64,000 nucleotides of DNA from Microbacterium sp. LWO14-1.2. Lineage in GTDB: Bacteria > Actinomycetota > Actinomycetes > Actinomycetales > Microbacteriaceae. A model generated the notes under the pieces. The model was not told the origin of the DNA, ran no database searches, and saw only the letters and a program-made list of their open reading frames with translations. Positions within the stretch are counted from its first letter, which is position 1, and each line of letters begins with the position of its first letter. The stretch lies in assembly GCF_038397715.1 (NCBI RefSeq), contig NZ_CP151633.1, positions 3,410,001 to 3,474,000 of the forward strand, written 5' to 3'. Position numbers and translations under genes: made by a program. Of this stretch, positions 37,972 through 47,797 are shown in pieces.

Positions 37972-38835
37972 TCAGACCGCCATCAGGGCATCTGCTCCGA
38001 GCCACGATTCGAGCAACCGCGCACGCAGTGCCGCCCCGCGCTCCGCGAACCCCCGCTGACGGCGCACGTACTCGGCCTTCCCCTCGGGCGTCTCGATCGG
38101 CACCGGCACGACGCCCCAGGCGCTGAGGTCGTACGGGGCTGCCTCCATGTCGAGCAGGCGGATGTCACGGGCCAGCTCGAACGCATCGAGCAGCAGCTCA
38201 CCGGGAACGAGGGGGCCGAGCTTGAGCGCCCACTTGTAGAGGTCCATCCCGGCGTGCAGGCATCCCGGTTGCTCGAACAGCGGTTGGTCGTCGCGCGTCA
38301 GGGGCGTGCGATTGCGCGGCACCGCATCGGGGGTGAAGAACCGGAAAGCGTCGAAGTGCGTGCACCGCAGCTCGTGGCTCTCCACGACGAGGTCGGTACC
38401 GGCCTGTCCGAGCCGCAGCGGCACCGCATGACGGTGTTCGTCGGCGCGGTAGACCATCGCCCACTCGTGCAGGCCGAAGCACCCGAACTGGCCGGGTCTC
38501 GAGGCGGTGCGGCGCAGCATCCGCTCGACGAGTCCGGCGAGCTCGGGTTTCTCCGCTGCGAACCCGGCAGCGTCGGGGACGGCGCCGTCGGGAGTCGTGC
38601 CGGGGGAGTACCAGCGCCAGGTGCGCCTCTCGCCGGCATCCTCCAGCTCCACTCCCGCGCCGGGATGCCACCGTCGCAGTTGCGCGGGCTTGTACGAGTA
38701 GTAGGTGAAGAGGAAGTCCCAGACCGGGTGGGTCTCGCGGCGCGAGGCCCGCGCACGGTGCTCGGCGGTGAGAGCGTCCGCCCGCTCGTGGTGCGCCCGC
38801 TCTCGCTCCAGCCAGGTGGTCGGGGACAGACGCAT
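37972..38835 (-). CDS. Conserved actinobacterial protein, often labelled 3-methyladenine DNA glycosylase
   Basis: The 287-residue soluble protein has the conserved string HPVWDFLFTYYSYKPAQLRRWHPG, then GCFGLHEWAMVYR, CTHFDAFRFFTP and HAGMDLYKWALKL. Many actinobacteria carry it under the glycosylase name, but I see neither a helix-hairpin-helix motif nor an AlkA-type active site, so that name is not supported here. The His-rich motifs suggest a metal enzyme. It starts 1 nt after the App1 gene stop. Confidence 0.7.
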   Translation of the reverse strand: MRLSPTTWLERERAHHERADALTAEHRARASRRETHPVWDFLFTYYSYKPAQLRRWHPGAGVELEDAGERRTWRWYSPGTTPDGAVPDAAGFAAEKPELAGLVERMLRRTASRPGQFGCFGLHEWAMVYRADEHRHAVPLRLGQAGTDLVVESHELRCTHFDAFRFFTPDAVPRNRTPLTRDDQPLFEQPGCLHAGMDLYKWALKLGPLVPGELLLDAFELARDIRLLDMEAAPYDLSAWGVVPVPIETPEGKAEYVRRQRGFAERGAALRARLLESWLGADALMAV

Positions 38836-38836
38836 A

Positions 38837-39862
38837 TCAGTCCAGGATGCCGGCTTCGCCGAGGAGGTCGCGCAGCCCCGCACCGTCCTCTGCGCTGACC
38901 CAGGGGGCGACGTCCTCGGAGTGCGGTTCGCGTCCGGCACGGCCGCCGGCCAGCACGGCCTCGGCGGGCAGCAGTCGCCGGATGGCGACACCGCTCACGG
39001 AGTCGGGGTGCTCTTCCATGAACTCGGAGTAGATGGCTTCGTCATGCTGGCCGTCGTCGCCGATGAGCAGCCACTTGACGTGCGGGAACTCGGTGGCGAG
39101 GCGACGGAGGTTCGTGAGCTTGTGATCGCGTCCGCTGCGGAACCACCGGTCGTGCGTGGGTCCCCAGTCGGTGAGCAGCATCGACCCGGCGGGGAACAGA
39201 TGCCTCCCGAGGAACCGGCGGAGCGTCGGAGCGACGTTCCAGGCGCCGGTGGAGAGGTAGATCATGGGAGCGCCCGGATGCTGTCGCAGCAGTTGGTCGA
39301 GGAGCACGGCCATGCCGGGGACGGGGATGCGCGCGTGCTCGTCGACGACGAACGAGTTCCAGGCCGCGATGAAGGGACGCGGGAGCGCGGTGACCATGAC
39401 GGTGTCGTCGACGTCGGAGAGCACGCCGAAACGCGTCGACTCGGCCACGATGAAGGCCGTGGCCTCGATGGGGTCTTTGCCCTCGACCGAGAACGTGAAG
39501 GTCTGCCAGCCCGGCTCGAGCTCGGCGTGGATCACGGAGTCGATCACACCGCCCCGGTCGGCGACCACGTGGTGCACGGAGTCGCCGATCGTCACGGTGA
39601 CCTTCGCGAAGCTCACGGGGATCCCGACGAAGCTCCGCCAGCCACGGATGCTCGCCGGCTCGCCGTCGTCTCCCTTGCGCAGCGGGGGGACGATCAGCAC
39701 GCGGCCCAGGACACGCACCCAGCCCGGACCGCCGTACCCGGGGAACGGGAGGACGGTGGCGCTGCGACCGCGACGGCGCGCTCGCCCCTCACGCCACACG
39801 TGGAAGCGGTGTTCGAGGCGCGCGAACCAGTGGATCCGGGGCGCCAGGGGTGCGGAAGCCAT
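38837..39862 (-). CDS. App1 family phosphatase (DUF2183)
   Basis: The 341-residue protein has a HAD-like phosphatase motif LSDVDDTVMV (Asp150 to Thr154, DxDxT), the later YLSTGAWNV and LLIGDDGQHDEAIY, matching the App1/DUF2183 family typified by yeast phosphatidate phosphatase App1. The N-terminal ~130 residues form a beta-rich domain. It likely removes a phosphate from a lipid or similar substrate. It lies 4 nt after the DedA gene, so both are probably one operon. Confidence 0.85.
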   Translation of the reverse strand: MASAPLAPRIHWFARLEHRFHVWREGRARRRGRSATVLPFPGYGGPGWVRVLGRVLIVPPLRKGDDGEPASIRGWRSFVGIPVSFAKVTVTIGDSVHHVVADRGGVIDSVIHAELEPGWQTFTFSVEGKDPIEATAFIVAESTRFGVLSDVDDTVMVTALPRPFIAAWNSFVVDEHARIPVPGMAVLLDQLLRQHPGAPMIYLSTGAWNVAPTLRRFLGRHLFPAGSMLLTDWGPTHDRWFRSGRDHKLTNLRRLATEFPHVKWLLIGDDGQHDEAIYSEFMEEHPDSVSGVAIRRLLPAEAVLAGGRAGREPHSEDVAPWVSAEDGAGLRDLLGEAGILD

Positions 39863-39866
39863 TGCT

Positions 39867-40544
39867 TCAGTCTTTCACGTCCGCACTGTTCTGCGCGTCG
39901 GCATCCGGCGTCTCGATGTGACGGGACTCGAGACGGCCCAGCAGCCGCTTACCCAGGAAGATCAGCAGCAGGAACACCGCGATGATGCCGACGAAGATGT
40001 AGCCGGCGAAATGCACCCGGTCCACCAGCTCGCGGAAGCTGCCCGCGGCGAGGGAGGTGATGCTGACGTAGGCGGCAGCCCAGAGCAGGCAGGCGGGCGC
40101 CGTCCACGCGAGGAAGCGGCGGTACGAGTAGTGGCTCATGCCGACCGTCAGGGGAACGAGCGAGTGGAGAACCGGCAGGAAGCGCGACAGGAAGATGGCG
40201 ATGCCGCCGCGACGGACCAGGTAGTTCTCGGCGCGCACCCAGTTCTTCTCACCCACGCGCTGGCCGATCCAGGACTGACGGATGCGCGGTCCCAGCCAGC
40301 GACCCAGCCAGAAGCCGATGCTCTCGCCGATGAGCGCCCCGATCACGACGGCGATCACCATCGCGATCGCCTCCCAGACGCTCGTCACCCCCATGGACGC
40401 GATGATGACGATCGTGTCCCCGGGGACGATGAGACCGACGAGGATGCTCGTCTCCAGCATGACGGCGACCCCGGCGATGAGCGTGCGAGTGACCGGATCG
40501 ATCGACTGGATCACATCGAACAGCCAGAGGAGGAGGTCGTCCAC
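39867..40544 (-). CDS. DedA family membrane protein
   Basis: The 225-residue protein has about five helices and DedA hallmarks: LVGLIVPGDTIVIIAS (the E/G/PG re-entrant loop), GALIGESIGFWLGRWLG, and FLSRFLPVLHSLVPLTVGMSHYSYRRFL. The family moves or flips membrane lipids and supports proton homeostasis. GTG 40544 is supported by a TAGTCT box 6 nt upstream with no ribosome binding site. Confidence 0.9.
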   Translation of the reverse strand: MDDLLLWLFDVIQSIDPVTRTLIAGVAVMLETSILVGLIVPGDTIVIIASMGVTSVWEAIAMVIAVVIGALIGESIGFWLGRWLGPRIRQSWIGQRVGEKNWVRAENYLVRRGGIAIFLSRFLPVLHSLVPLTVGMSHYSYRRFLAWTAPACLLWAAAYVSITSLAAGSFRELVDRVHFAGYIFVGIIAVFLLLIFLGKRLLGRLESRHIETPDADAQNSADVKD

Positions 40545-40550
40545 CCTCCG

Positions 40551-40579
40551 AGACTACGGGAGCGGTCGCGGCCTAGGCT
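40551..40579. promoter_or_regulatory. Back-to-back leaderless promoters of dedA-like and pabB-like genes
   Basis: The -10 for DedA is TAGTCT on the minus strand (40556-40551); the -10 for the pabB-like gene is TAGGCT (40574-40579). They are 17 nt apart, so each promoter's -35 position coincides with the other's -10, and simultaneous use looks impossible. Confidence 0.5.
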
Positions 40580-40585
40580 GTGAAC

Positions 40586-41896
40586 GTGCCCGAGCGACTG
40601 ACCAGCCGCCTCCTCGGTCGTGCGGTGGATCCCGAAGCGGTGTTCCTCGCTCTCGAGGAGCGTCATGCGGACGTCTTCTGGCTGGATGCCGGATCGACGG
40701 CGACCGAGGGATGGAGCTACGTCGGCACGGGGGAGCGCGCCTCGTTCCCCGGCGCGGTGCGGCTCGACGTGGCCGCGACGCGAGACGCCCACGAGCCGCC
40801 GTTCCGCAGCGGCTGGGTCGGCTGGTACGACTACGAGAGCGGGGCAGGCGCCGCCGGGGCTCCCGTCGCCGCGCACGGCTCAGACGAAGGGGATGCCTGG
40901 CTGCGAGTGACCCGCCTGCTCGCCGTGCGCCATGACGACGGGGCGGCCTGGGTCCTCGCGCAGGATGACCTGGACGAGTGGGAGGCGTTCGTCGCCGCCG
41001 CATCGAGCTCGGAGGTTCGTCCCGTCGCCGCGCCGAGACAGCGCTCCGCTTTCGCCCGCCACAGCCCCCGCGAGTACGTCGGACTCATCGAAAGCTGCCG
41101 CGACCTCATCCGGGCGGGCATCGCCTATCAGCTCTGCCTCACCACGCGCTTCACCGTGGCCGGAGTGGACGACGCGGTCGACGCCTACCGCAGACTGCGC
41201 GCCGCGACCCCCGCGCACCACGGCGGGTTCCTGCGCATCGGGGAGAAGTCGTTGCTGAGCGCCAGCCCTGAGCAGTTCCTCCAGGCGCACGGCGGGGTCA
41301 TCCGCACCCGACCGATCAAGGGCACGCGTCCCCGCAGTGCTGATCCGGAGACGGATGCCGCGCTCGCCGCAGAGCTCGCCGTCGACGAGAAGGAGCGCGC
41401 GGAGAACGTCATGATCGTCGACCTCATGCGCAACGACCTGTCGCAGGTGTGCGTGCCGGGCACCATCCGCGTGGACGCGCTGTGGGCGGTCGAGACCTAC
41501 CCCGCCGTGCACCAGCTCGTGAGCACGGTCAGCGGCACGGCGGCATCCGGCGCCGACGTCTCGGCGCTCTTCGCCGCAGCGGCGCCCGCCGGCAGCATGA
41601 CCGGTGCTCCGAAGCTCTCGGCGATGACAAGACTGTACGAGCTCGAGGGCGGTCCGCGCGGCGTCTACGCCGGATGCTTCGGGTTCGTCGGCGACGACGG
41701 CGCCCTGGATCTCGCGATGGTGATCCGCAGCATCGTCGTCGACGGAGGCGAGGCGGTCGTCGGGGCAGGGGGAGGGATCACGTGGCGGTCGGTCGCGGCA
41801 TCCGAGGTCGCGGAGGTCGCGACGAAGGCCAGCGCACCGCTCGCAGCCCTGGGGGCGGATACGCCCGTGGCCTGGGCTTCCGATATCCTGAACTGA
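40586..41896 (+). CDS. pabB: Aminodeoxychorismate synthase component I / anthranilate synthase-like
   Basis: The ~436-residue chorismate-binding enzyme has SLLSASPEQFL, the TRPIKGTRPR motif, DEKERAENVMIVDLMRNDLSQVC, PAGSMTGAPKLSAM and AGGGITWRSVAASE. The PIKGTRPR form is typical of PabB (Lys in the PIKGT active site). It makes 4-amino-4-deoxychorismate for folate, with an amidotransferase partner not in the window. The GTG at 40586 leaves 6 nt to the TAGGCT box; GTG 40580 would abut it. Confidence 0.87.
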   Translation: MPERLTSRLLGRAVDPEAVFLALEERHADVFWLDAGSTATEGWSYVGTGERASFPGAVRLDVAATRDAHEPPFRSGWVGWYDYESGAGAAGAPVAAHGSDEGDAWLRVTRLLAVRHDDGAAWVLAQDDLDEWEAFVAAASSSEVRPVAAPRQRSAFARHSPREYVGLIESCRDLIRAGIAYQLCLTTRFTVAGVDDAVDAYRRLRAATPAHHGGFLRIGEKSLLSASPEQFLQAHGGVIRTRPIKGTRPRSADPETDAALAAELAVDEKERAENVMIVDLMRNDLSQVCVPGTIRVDALWAVETYPAVHQLVSTVSGTAASGADVSALFAAAAPAGSMTGAPKLSAMTRLYELEGGPRGVYAGCFGFVGDDGALDLAMVIRSIVVDGGEAVVGAGGGITWRSVAASEVAEVATKASAPLAALGADTPVAWASDILN

Positions 41897-41920
41897 TCCC
41901 TTCTTCCCTTCAGATTGGTC

Positions 41921-44506
41921 GTGCGTTCGTTGTCTGAGAACCTGTCCACCTCTCCCGTCGCCGAGGAGTCCGTCTCGGCGCACGACATCCAGGCCAAGTG
42001 GCAGAAGTACTGGGCGGAGAACGGCACGTTCCTCACGGGTGGCGACGACGACACGCGGCCCCGCCGCTACGTGCTGGCGATGTTCCCGTACCCGTCCGGC
42101 GACCTGCACATGGGGCACGCCGAGAACTACCTGTACTCCGACATCGTCGCGCGCTTCTGGCGGCACCGTGGCCACAACGTCATGAACCCGATCGGATGGG
42201 ACTCGTTCGGCCTCCCCGCCGAGAACGCCGCCATCCGCCAGGGCGCCGACCCGCGCGAGTGGACCTACCAGAACATCGCGCAGCAGAAGGTCGGCTTCGA
42301 GCAGTACGGCGTCTCCTTCGACTGGAGCCGGGTGCTGCACACCTCCGACCCGGAGTACTACCGCTGGAACCAGTGGCTGTTCCTGAAGCTGTACGAGCGC
42401 GGTCTGGCCTATCGCAAGAAGAGCCCGGTGAACTGGTGCCCGAACGACCAGACGGTGCTCGCGAACGAGCAGGTCATCGACGGGCGCTGCGATCGTTGCG
42501 GGGCCGAGGTCGTCAAGAAGAAGCTGACGCAGTGGTACTTCCGCATCACGGACTACGCCGACCGTCTGCTCGACGACCTGAACCAGCTCGAGGGTCGCTG
42601 GCCGCACAAGGTGCTGCAGATGCAGCGCAACTGGATCGGACGATCGGTCGGCGCAGACGTCGACTTCCGCATCGAGGGACGCGACGAGCCGGTCACCGTG
42701 TTCTCGACCCGCCCTGACACGCTGCACGGCGCGACGTTCTTCGTCGTGGCCCCCGACGGCGACCTGGCCGCCGAGCTGGCTGCCGAGGCTCCGGATGACG
42801 TGCGCGAGCGCTTCCAGAACTACCTCGCCGACGTGCAGAAGACCACCGACATCGACCGCCAGTCGACGGACCGCCCGAAGACCGGCGTCTTCCTGGAGCG
42901 CTACGCGGTCAACCCGGTGAACGGGGAGAAGCTGCCCATCTGGGCCGCCGACTACGTCCTGGCCGACTACGGTCACGGTGCGGTCATGGCCGTGCCGGCG
43001 CATGACCAGCGCGACCTCGACTTCGCGCGCGCCTTCGACCTGCCGGTCAAGGTCGTCGTCGACACGACGGCGCCCATCACGGGCGCCATGCAGGTGATCG
43101 AGGTCGACGACGAGGGCGTGCCGATCGACGCGGAAGCGGCGCTCGACGAGCAGAACCCGGCCTCCACCGGGGTCGCGCTCACCGGCGAGGGGCGCATGAT
43201 CAACTCCGGGCCCCTCAACGGGCTCTCGAAGCGCAATGCGATCGCGCGGGCCATCGAGCAGCTCGAGGCGTCGGGCACCGGTCGTGCCGCGAAGAACTAC
43301 CGCCTACGCGACTGGCTGATCTCGCGACAGCGCTTCTGGGGCACCCCGATCCCCATGCTGCATGCCGAGGACGGCAGCATCGTGCCGGTGCAGGAGGACA
43401 AGCTGCCGGTGAAGCTGCCGAGCGTCGAGGGCCTCGACCTGAAGCCCAAGGGCACGTCGCCGCTGGGTGGAGCCGAGAGCTGGGTGCGCACGATCGACCC
43501 CGTCTCGGGTGACCCGATGCTGCGCGACCCCGACACCATGGACACGTTCGTCGACAGCTCGTGGTACTTCCTGCGCTTCCTCTCGCCGAACAGCGACACC
43601 GAGGCGTTCGATCCCGCCCTGGCGTCGCGCTGGGCGCCCGTCGACTCGTACATCGGCGGTGTCGAGCACGCGATCCTGCACCTGCTGTACGCGCGCTTCA
43701 TCACGAAGGTGCTGTTCGACATGGGGCTCATCGACTTCACCGAGCCGTTCTCGAACCTCATCAACCAGGGCATGGTGCTCCTCGACGGTCAGAAGATGTC
43801 GAAGAGCAAGGGCAACCTGGTGCTGTTCCAGGAGGAGCTCGACGCGCACGGAGCGGATGCCCTGCGGGTGGGTCTCGCTTTCGCGGGTCCGGTGGAGGAC
43901 GACAAGGACTGGGCGGACGTCTCGACGACCGGTGCTCAGAAGTTCCTCTCGCGTGCTCTGCGCATCGCGCATGAGGTCTCGAGCGATGTCGACGTCGTGT
44001 TCGACGGCGGCACCGCCGCGCTGCGTCGCGCGACGCACAAGCTTCTGTCGGAGGCTCCCGGCCTCGTCGAGCAGACGAAGTTCAACGTGCTGGTCGCGCG
44101 TCTCATGGAGCTCGTCAACGTCACTCGCAAGACGATCGACACGAGCGCGTCCGGCGCTGCGGACCCGGCGGTGCGCGAGGCGGCGGAAACGGTCGCGGTG
44201 ATGCTCGACCTCATCGCTCCGCACACCGCGGAGGAGATGTGGGAGGCACTCGGTCACGAGCCGTCGGTGGGTCTGGTGACCTGGCGATCCGCTGACCCGG
44301 TGCTCCTCGTCGAGGATTCGGTGACCGCGGTCGTGCAGGTCGGCGGCAAGGTGCGCGCGCAGCTCGAGGTTCCCGCCCGCATCGGGGAGGCCGAGCTCGA
44401 GGCACTCGCGCGCGCCGACGAGCGGGTGATCCGGTCGATCGGTGATCGCGAGATCGTGAAGGTCGTCGTGCGCGCCCCGAAGATCGTGAGCATCGTCGTC
44501 AAGTGA
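41921..44506 (+). CDS. leuS: Leucyl-tRNA synthetase
   Basis: The ~861-residue class I synthetase has the HIGH-type motif [17 protein letters not shown] (near residue 62), a zinc-like CDRC, an editing domain with the conserved [21 protein letters not shown] (near residue 624) and the anticodon-binding tail. GTG 41921 is one of several possible starts; TTG 41930 is another. TATCCT (41884-41889) is a candidate -10. No T-box is present in the short upstream gap. Confidence 0.95.
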   Translation: MRSLSENLSTSPVAEESVSAHDIQAKWQKYWAENGTFLTGGDDDTRPRRYVLAMFPYPSGDLHMGHAENYLYSDIVARFWRHRGHNVMNPIGWDSFGLPAENAAIRQGADPREWTYQNIAQQKVGFEQYGVSFDWSRVLHTSDPEYYRWNQWLFLKLYERGLAYRKKSPVNWCPNDQTVLANEQVIDGRCDRCGAEVVKKKLTQWYFRITDYADRLLDDLNQLEGRWPHKVLQMQRNWIGRSVGADVDFRIEGRDEPVTVFSTRPDTLHGATFFVVAPDGDLAAELAAEAPDDVRERFQNYLADVQKTTDIDRQSTDRPKTGVFLERYAVNPVNGEKLPIWAADYVLADYGHGAVMAVPAHDQRDLDFARAFDLPVKVVVDTTAPITGAMQVIEVDDEGVPIDAEAALDEQNPASTGVALTGEGRMINSGPLNGLSKRNAIARAIEQLEASGTGRAAKNYRLRDWLISRQRFWGTPIPMLHAEDGSIVPVQEDKLPVKLPSVEGLDLKPKGTSPLGGAESWVRTIDPVSGDPMLRDPDTMDTFVDSSWYFLRFLSPNSDTEAFDPALASRWAPVDSYIGGVEHAILHLLYARFITKVLFDMGLIDFTEPFSNLINQGMVLLDGQKMSKSKGNLVLFQEELDAHGADALRVGLAFAGPVEDDKDWADVSTTGAQKFLSRALRIAHEVSSDVDVVFDGGTAALRRATHKLLSEAPGLVEQTKFNVLVARLMELVNVTRKTIDTSASGAADPAVREAAETVAVMLDLIAPHTAEEMWEALGHEPSVGLVTWRSADPVLLVEDSVTAVVQVGGKVRAQLEVPARIGEAELEALARADERVIRSIGDREIVKVVVRAPKIVSIVVK

Positions 44507-44549
44507 CGTCGAGGGGCGGTCCGAGACCGCTCCTGCACATCTCGCAGGC

Positions 44550-44568
44550 GCCGTGCGTTCTGCACGGC
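44550..44568 (+). terminator. Possible leuS terminator
   Basis: Seven-bp perfect arms with a 5-nt loop lie 44 nt after the leuS stop, preceded by a shorter hairpin (44516-44530). There is no U-run, and comEA has its own -10 further on. Confidence 0.4.
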
Positions 44569-44618
44569 GGGGGTCTTCGCGTTGTTCGGACGTCGGCGCA
44601 CGCGCTTAGGTTGGCGGG

Positions 44619-45212
44619 GTGACAGAGTCCCCACCTCCACCGCGGCAGCGCCGTCTGCGTCTGAGCATCGGCGCGGCCGTCGTGGTCGCCCTCGTCGTGC
44701 TGTCGGGTGCTGTCGGTCTGGGGCTGCTCCGCGGGCAGGCGGCGCCGACCGAGTCGGTTCCGATGTCGACCGACGAACCGGCGGTGTCCGCGTCGGGAGA
44801 GCTCTACGTGCACGTGCTCGGCGCGGTCGAGCAGCCCGGTCTGTACGTGCTCGATCTCGATGCACGGCTCGTGGATGCTGTCGCCGCCGCCGGCGGGACG
44901 ACGGACCAGGCCGACCTCGCCGGCGTGAACCTCGCCCGTGCGGTCACCGACGGCGAGCAGATCATCGTCCCGGTGATCGGCGCCGGTGCAGGCGCGCCGG
45001 GAACGGCAGCGCCGGGCGACGATCGGATCGACCTGAACACCGCCGATCAGGCGGCACTCGAGACACTGCCCCGCATCGGGCCTGCGCTCGCGGAGCGGAT
45101 CTTGGCGTGGCGGGAGGAGAACGGACGGTTCCAATCCGTCGACGATCTCCTGGCCGTGCCGGGAATTGGAGAGAAGCTCCTTGCCGGCATCCGCGACGGA
45201 GTCAGGGTGTGA
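44619..45212 (+). CDS. comEA: Competence protein ComEA (SLBB and helix-hairpin-helix)
   Basis: The 197-residue protein has an N-terminal membrane anchor (residues ~17-38), a SLBB domain (LYVHVLGAVEQPGLYVL) and two tandem helix-hairpin-helix motifs (LNTADQAALETLPRIGPALAERIL and VDDLLAVPGIGEKLLAGI) that bind incoming DNA. TAGGTT lies 6 nt before the GTG. The 3' end overlaps the convergent VOC gene by 11 bp. comEC, its usual neighbour, is 3.2 kb away. Confidence 0.93.
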   Translation: MTESPPPPRQRRLRLSIGAAVVVALVVLSGAVGLGLLRGQAAPTESVPMSTDEPAVSASGELYVHVLGAVEQPGLYVLDLDARLVDAVAAAGGTTDQADLAGVNLARAVTDGEQIIVPVIGAGAGAPGTAAPGDDRIDLNTADQAALETLPRIGPALAERILAWREENGRFQSVDDLLAVPGIGEKLLAGIRDGVRV

Positions 45213-45621
45213 CGGGCGCGAGTACGAAGTCTCCGGTCTCGCCGGGGTTGACCGCGACCTCCCAGCGGAACCCGTCCGGGTCGGAGAAGTACCCCGAGTA
45301 GCCGCCCCACTCGCGCTCGCGAGCCGCGCTCACGGGCGCTCCGAGTGCGCGCACCTCTTCGAGGACTGCGTCGACCTCGGCGGGCGTGGCGAGATTGTGG
45401 GCGAGGGTGATCGGGGCGATGCCGGATGCCGGTGCCTCGCCGATCTCCGCAGTGAACCCCTCGACCGACCAGAGCGACAGGATCAGCCGATCGGCGACCG
45501 GCAGCATCAGCACATCGTCGCCGGCGAAGATCGGTTCCCAGCCCAATCCGTCCACGTAGAAGGCCCGGCTGCGGCCCAGATCGGCGACGGCGAGGGTGAT
45601 GAAGCTGACGCGCTGTTCCAT
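45202..45621 (-). CDS. VOC family (glyoxalase/bleomycin resistance) protein
   Basis: The 139-residue single-domain VOC protein starts with FITLAVADLGRSRAFYVDGLGW and ends YSGYFSDPDGFRWEVAVNP, whose Glu is a typical metal ligand. It could be a dioxygenase, isomerase or antibiotic-sequestering protein. It is the first gene of the block inserted between comEA and comEC, and it reaches into the comEA stop. The start MEQRVSF is chosen over an upstream GTG-like frame without domain similarity. Confidence 0.82.
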   Translation of the reverse strand: MEQRVSFITLAVADLGRSRAFYVDGLGWEPIFAGDDVLMLPVADRLILSLWSVEGFTAEIGEAPASGIAPITLAHNLATPAEVDAVLEEVRALGAPVSAAREREWGGYSGYFSDPDGFRWEVAVNPGETGDFVLAPVTP

Positions 45622-45725
45622 GGGGCGAGTCTCGCACACGCCGCGGCGGGCGCGGGTGCGGCCCTGGATCCGGTCGCCGAGCAATACGGTCTCGCGCGGG
45701 CGGGGTGCGTGCGCTTCGGGCGCTC

Positions 45726-46241
45726 TCAGTGCGGGAGCACCAGTCCCATGACCTGACGGCCGTCACCGTAGGTGCCCAAGCTCAGCCAGCCCCGCGACGA
45801 ATACAACCGGACCGCCGGGTCTTGCGGATCCGACGTGGTCGCGAGCAGGGCGCGGCTGTGATCGAGGTCGGAGAGCAAAGCATCGTGAAGGCGCCGCCCC
45901 ACACCTTCGCCGCGAGCCCCAGGACGGACGGCCAACTCGACGAACTCGAAGTGTCCGCCCACCCAGCCGTCGGCCGCCGCGCTGAGCTCGCGGCTGATGA
46001 GTTCGGGCCAGTACTGGCCGCGCGCGCCCGTGTACCCCCAGGCGAACCCTACGAGTCGATCGTCGGCATGAGCGAGCGCGAGCCGGTATCCCGGCCTGGC
46101 CCGATGACGGTCCCAGGGTGAGATGGCCCACTCGTCAGGCGCGTCGACGCGGCCGAAGACCTCTGACCATACGTCGAGGACGGCGTCGCGGAAATGCGAC
46201 GCCATCGCACCTGAGAAGACCTGAACCGTTACCACCCTCAC
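45726..46241 (-). CDS. GNAT family N-acetyltransferase
   Basis: The 171-residue protein has a GNAT fold: VGFAWGYTG, FEFVELAVRPGARGEGVGRRLHDALL (acetyl-CoA Q/RxxGxG/A motif as RGEGVGRR) and YSSRGWLSLG. The acceptor is unknown. GTG 46241 or GTG 46235 could be the start; the second leaves 6 nt to a CACGAT box. Confidence 0.83.
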   Translation of the reverse strand: MRVVTVQVFSGAMASHFRDAVLDVWSEVFGRVDAPDEWAISPWDRHRARPGYRLALAHADDRLVGFAWGYTGARGQYWPELISRELSAAADGWVGGHFEFVELAVRPGARGEGVGRRLHDALLSDLDHSRALLATTSDPQDPAVRLYSSRGWLSLGTYGDGRQVMGLVLPH

Positions 46242-46332
46242 ATCGTGTCAAGCGGGGGGTCGCGTCGCCACTAGGTGCTGCCCAGGCAATCGCACGAGAG
46301 GCGCTCACGGGCGCGAAGGGCTGGACTGCGAG

Positions 46333-46878
46333 TCAGACGGAGGCGGCTCGGACCGTCCGCTCGACGTGCCGGCGCACCCAGCCGTCGTCGAACGGTCGTG
46401 TACGGAGGAGCCAGCGGTGCAGGATCGGTCCGAAGAACAGTTCGGCGATCTCGTCGGGCTCATCGACGCCTGCCGCAGCGAGGCGTCGGGCGACGGCATC
46501 CCGCTGGATATCGAAGAGCGACTCACGGTACTGCGCGGCGAGCGCCTCGTCGTCCTGCAGTTGAGCGGTCACGGCGCGCAGCAGCGTCTCCTGGGGGCGG
46601 TCGGTGAGTTCCGCGACCATGGCCGACGCGATCGTGTGCAGGTCGGCCGTGAGGTCTCCGGTGTCGGGGAGCGTGACGACACCGTTCTCGTCCAGGCTTC
46701 GAGCCAGCAGGGCATCGAACAGGATCGCGCCCGTCGATGACCACGAGCGGTACAGCGTCTGCTTGCTGACTTCGGCGCGCGCGGCGATCGCCTCCATCGT
46801 GATGGATCGGATGCGGCCCTCGTGAGCGAGTGCGAGCACCGCTTCATGGACCTTCGTGCGCGTGCGGGGGCGAGCCAT
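46333..46878 (-). CDS. TetR family regulator
   Basis: The 181-residue regulator has an N-terminal HTH (HEGRIRSITMEAIAARAEVSKQTLYRSW) and a TetR_C-type ligand domain ending RWLLRTRPFDDGWVRRHVERTV. It is divergent from the SDR gene, its likely target. TAGGCT lies 6 nt before the ATG, so the mRNA is probably leaderless. Confidence 0.88.
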   Translation of the reverse strand: MARPRTRTKVHEAVLALAHEGRIRSITMEAIAARAEVSKQTLYRSWSSTGAILFDALLARSLDENGVVTLPDTGDLTADLHTIASAMVAELTDRPQETLLRAVTAQLQDDEALAAQYRESLFDIQRDAVARRLAAAGVDEPDEIAELFFGPILHRWLLRTRPFDDGWVRRHVERTVRAASV

Positions 46879-46884
46879 GGTCTA

Positions 46885-46929
46885 AGCCTATCGGCAGAAC
46901 GAGACGCTGCGTCCAGTTCCAGCTAAGCT
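46885..46929. promoter_or_regulatory. Divergent promoters and possible TetR site
   Basis: The tetR -10 (TAGGCT, minus, 46890-46885) and the SDR -10 (TAAGCT, 46924-46929) flank a 33-nt region with a small palindrome GACGCTGCGTC (46903-46913) that a TetR dimer could bind. Confidence 0.45.
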
Positions 46930-46935
46930 GACGCC

Positions 46936-47757
46936 ATGACGACGAACCAGCGATGGATGATCACCGGAGGCAGCCGAGGCCTCGGACGAGCACTGACCCT
47001 GGGGGCCCTGGATGCGGGGCATGCGGTCGTGGCCACGGCGAGAGCGGGCCACTCGCTGCCCGACCACGAGCTGCTGAGCGTGCTCGAGCTCGACGTGCGG
47101 GATCGACGGAGCGTGCAGGATGCGGTGGATGCCGCCGCCTCCCGCCTCGGAGGTCTCGACGTGGTCATCAACAATGCGGGAGTCGGGCTGATCGGCGCGA
47201 CCGAGGAGGTGTCCGAGGAGGCCACGCGCTTGCTCATCGACACCAACCTGCTCGGGCCGCTGTGGCTGAGCCAGGCCGCGATCCCGATCATGCGCGCCCA
47301 GGGCGCCGGGCACATCGTGCAGATCTCGTCGGTCGGCGCGGTGGGCACGATGCCGACGCTCGGCCTGTACAACGCGACGAAATGGGGACTGGAGGCGTTC
47401 AGCGAAGCGATGGCAGCCGAGGTCCGGAGGTTCGGCATCCGAGTCTCCCTCATCGAGCCGGGCGCGCTCGACACGGATTGGGCGGGTTCGAGCATGCGAT
47501 TCGCCGCGCCGATGCCCGAGAACGACGACCTGCGGACCGAGCTCTTCGGCACGGCGGAGGTGCCGTGGCCCGCGGCAGGGCCGACCGGTGGGACCTCGCC
47601 GGAGGACGCGGCTGCCGCCATCCTCGCGTGGGTGCAGGATCCCCGCGACGATCGACTCCGTGTGCTCGTCGGAGACGACGCGCCGTCGCAGGTGCGGGCA
47701 GCGCTGGATCTTCGATACGAGGACTACTCTCACGATCCGCGCTTCGCGGGTGGCTGA
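46936..47757 (+). CDS. Short-chain dehydrogenase/reductase
   Basis: The 273-residue classical SDR has TGGSRGLG, DVVINNAGVG, the catalytic Ser in ISSVGAVG, and YNATKWG (Tyr-x-x-x-Lys). ATARAG after strand 2 suggests NADP(H). It is likely controlled by the divergent TetR gene. It reads alone within the block separating comEA from comEC. Confidence 0.9.
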   Translation: MTTNQRWMITGGSRGLGRALTLGALDAGHAVVATARAGHSLPDHELLSVLELDVRDRRSVQDAVDAAASRLGGLDVVINNAGVGLIGATEEVSEEATRLLIDTNLLGPLWLSQAAIPIMRAQGAGHIVQISSVGAVGTMPTLGLYNATKWGLEAFSEAMAAEVRRFGIRVSLIEPGALDTDWAGSSMRFAAPMPENDDLRTELFGTAEVPWPAAGPTGGTSPEDAAAAILAWVQDPRDDRLRVLVGDDAPSQVRAALDLRYEDYSHDPRFAGG

Positions 47758-47797
47758 GGCGTCGCTCACGCAGGCGTAGTAGAGCAACGACGGCGGG

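Noticed and set aside
37972..38835. True 3-methyladenine DNA glycosylase
   Set aside because: The common database name is not backed by any visible glycosylase motif, so the gene is left as a conserved protein.
41890..41920. T-box or attenuator before leuS
   Set aside because: The gap is too short and no specifier stem or terminator pair is present.
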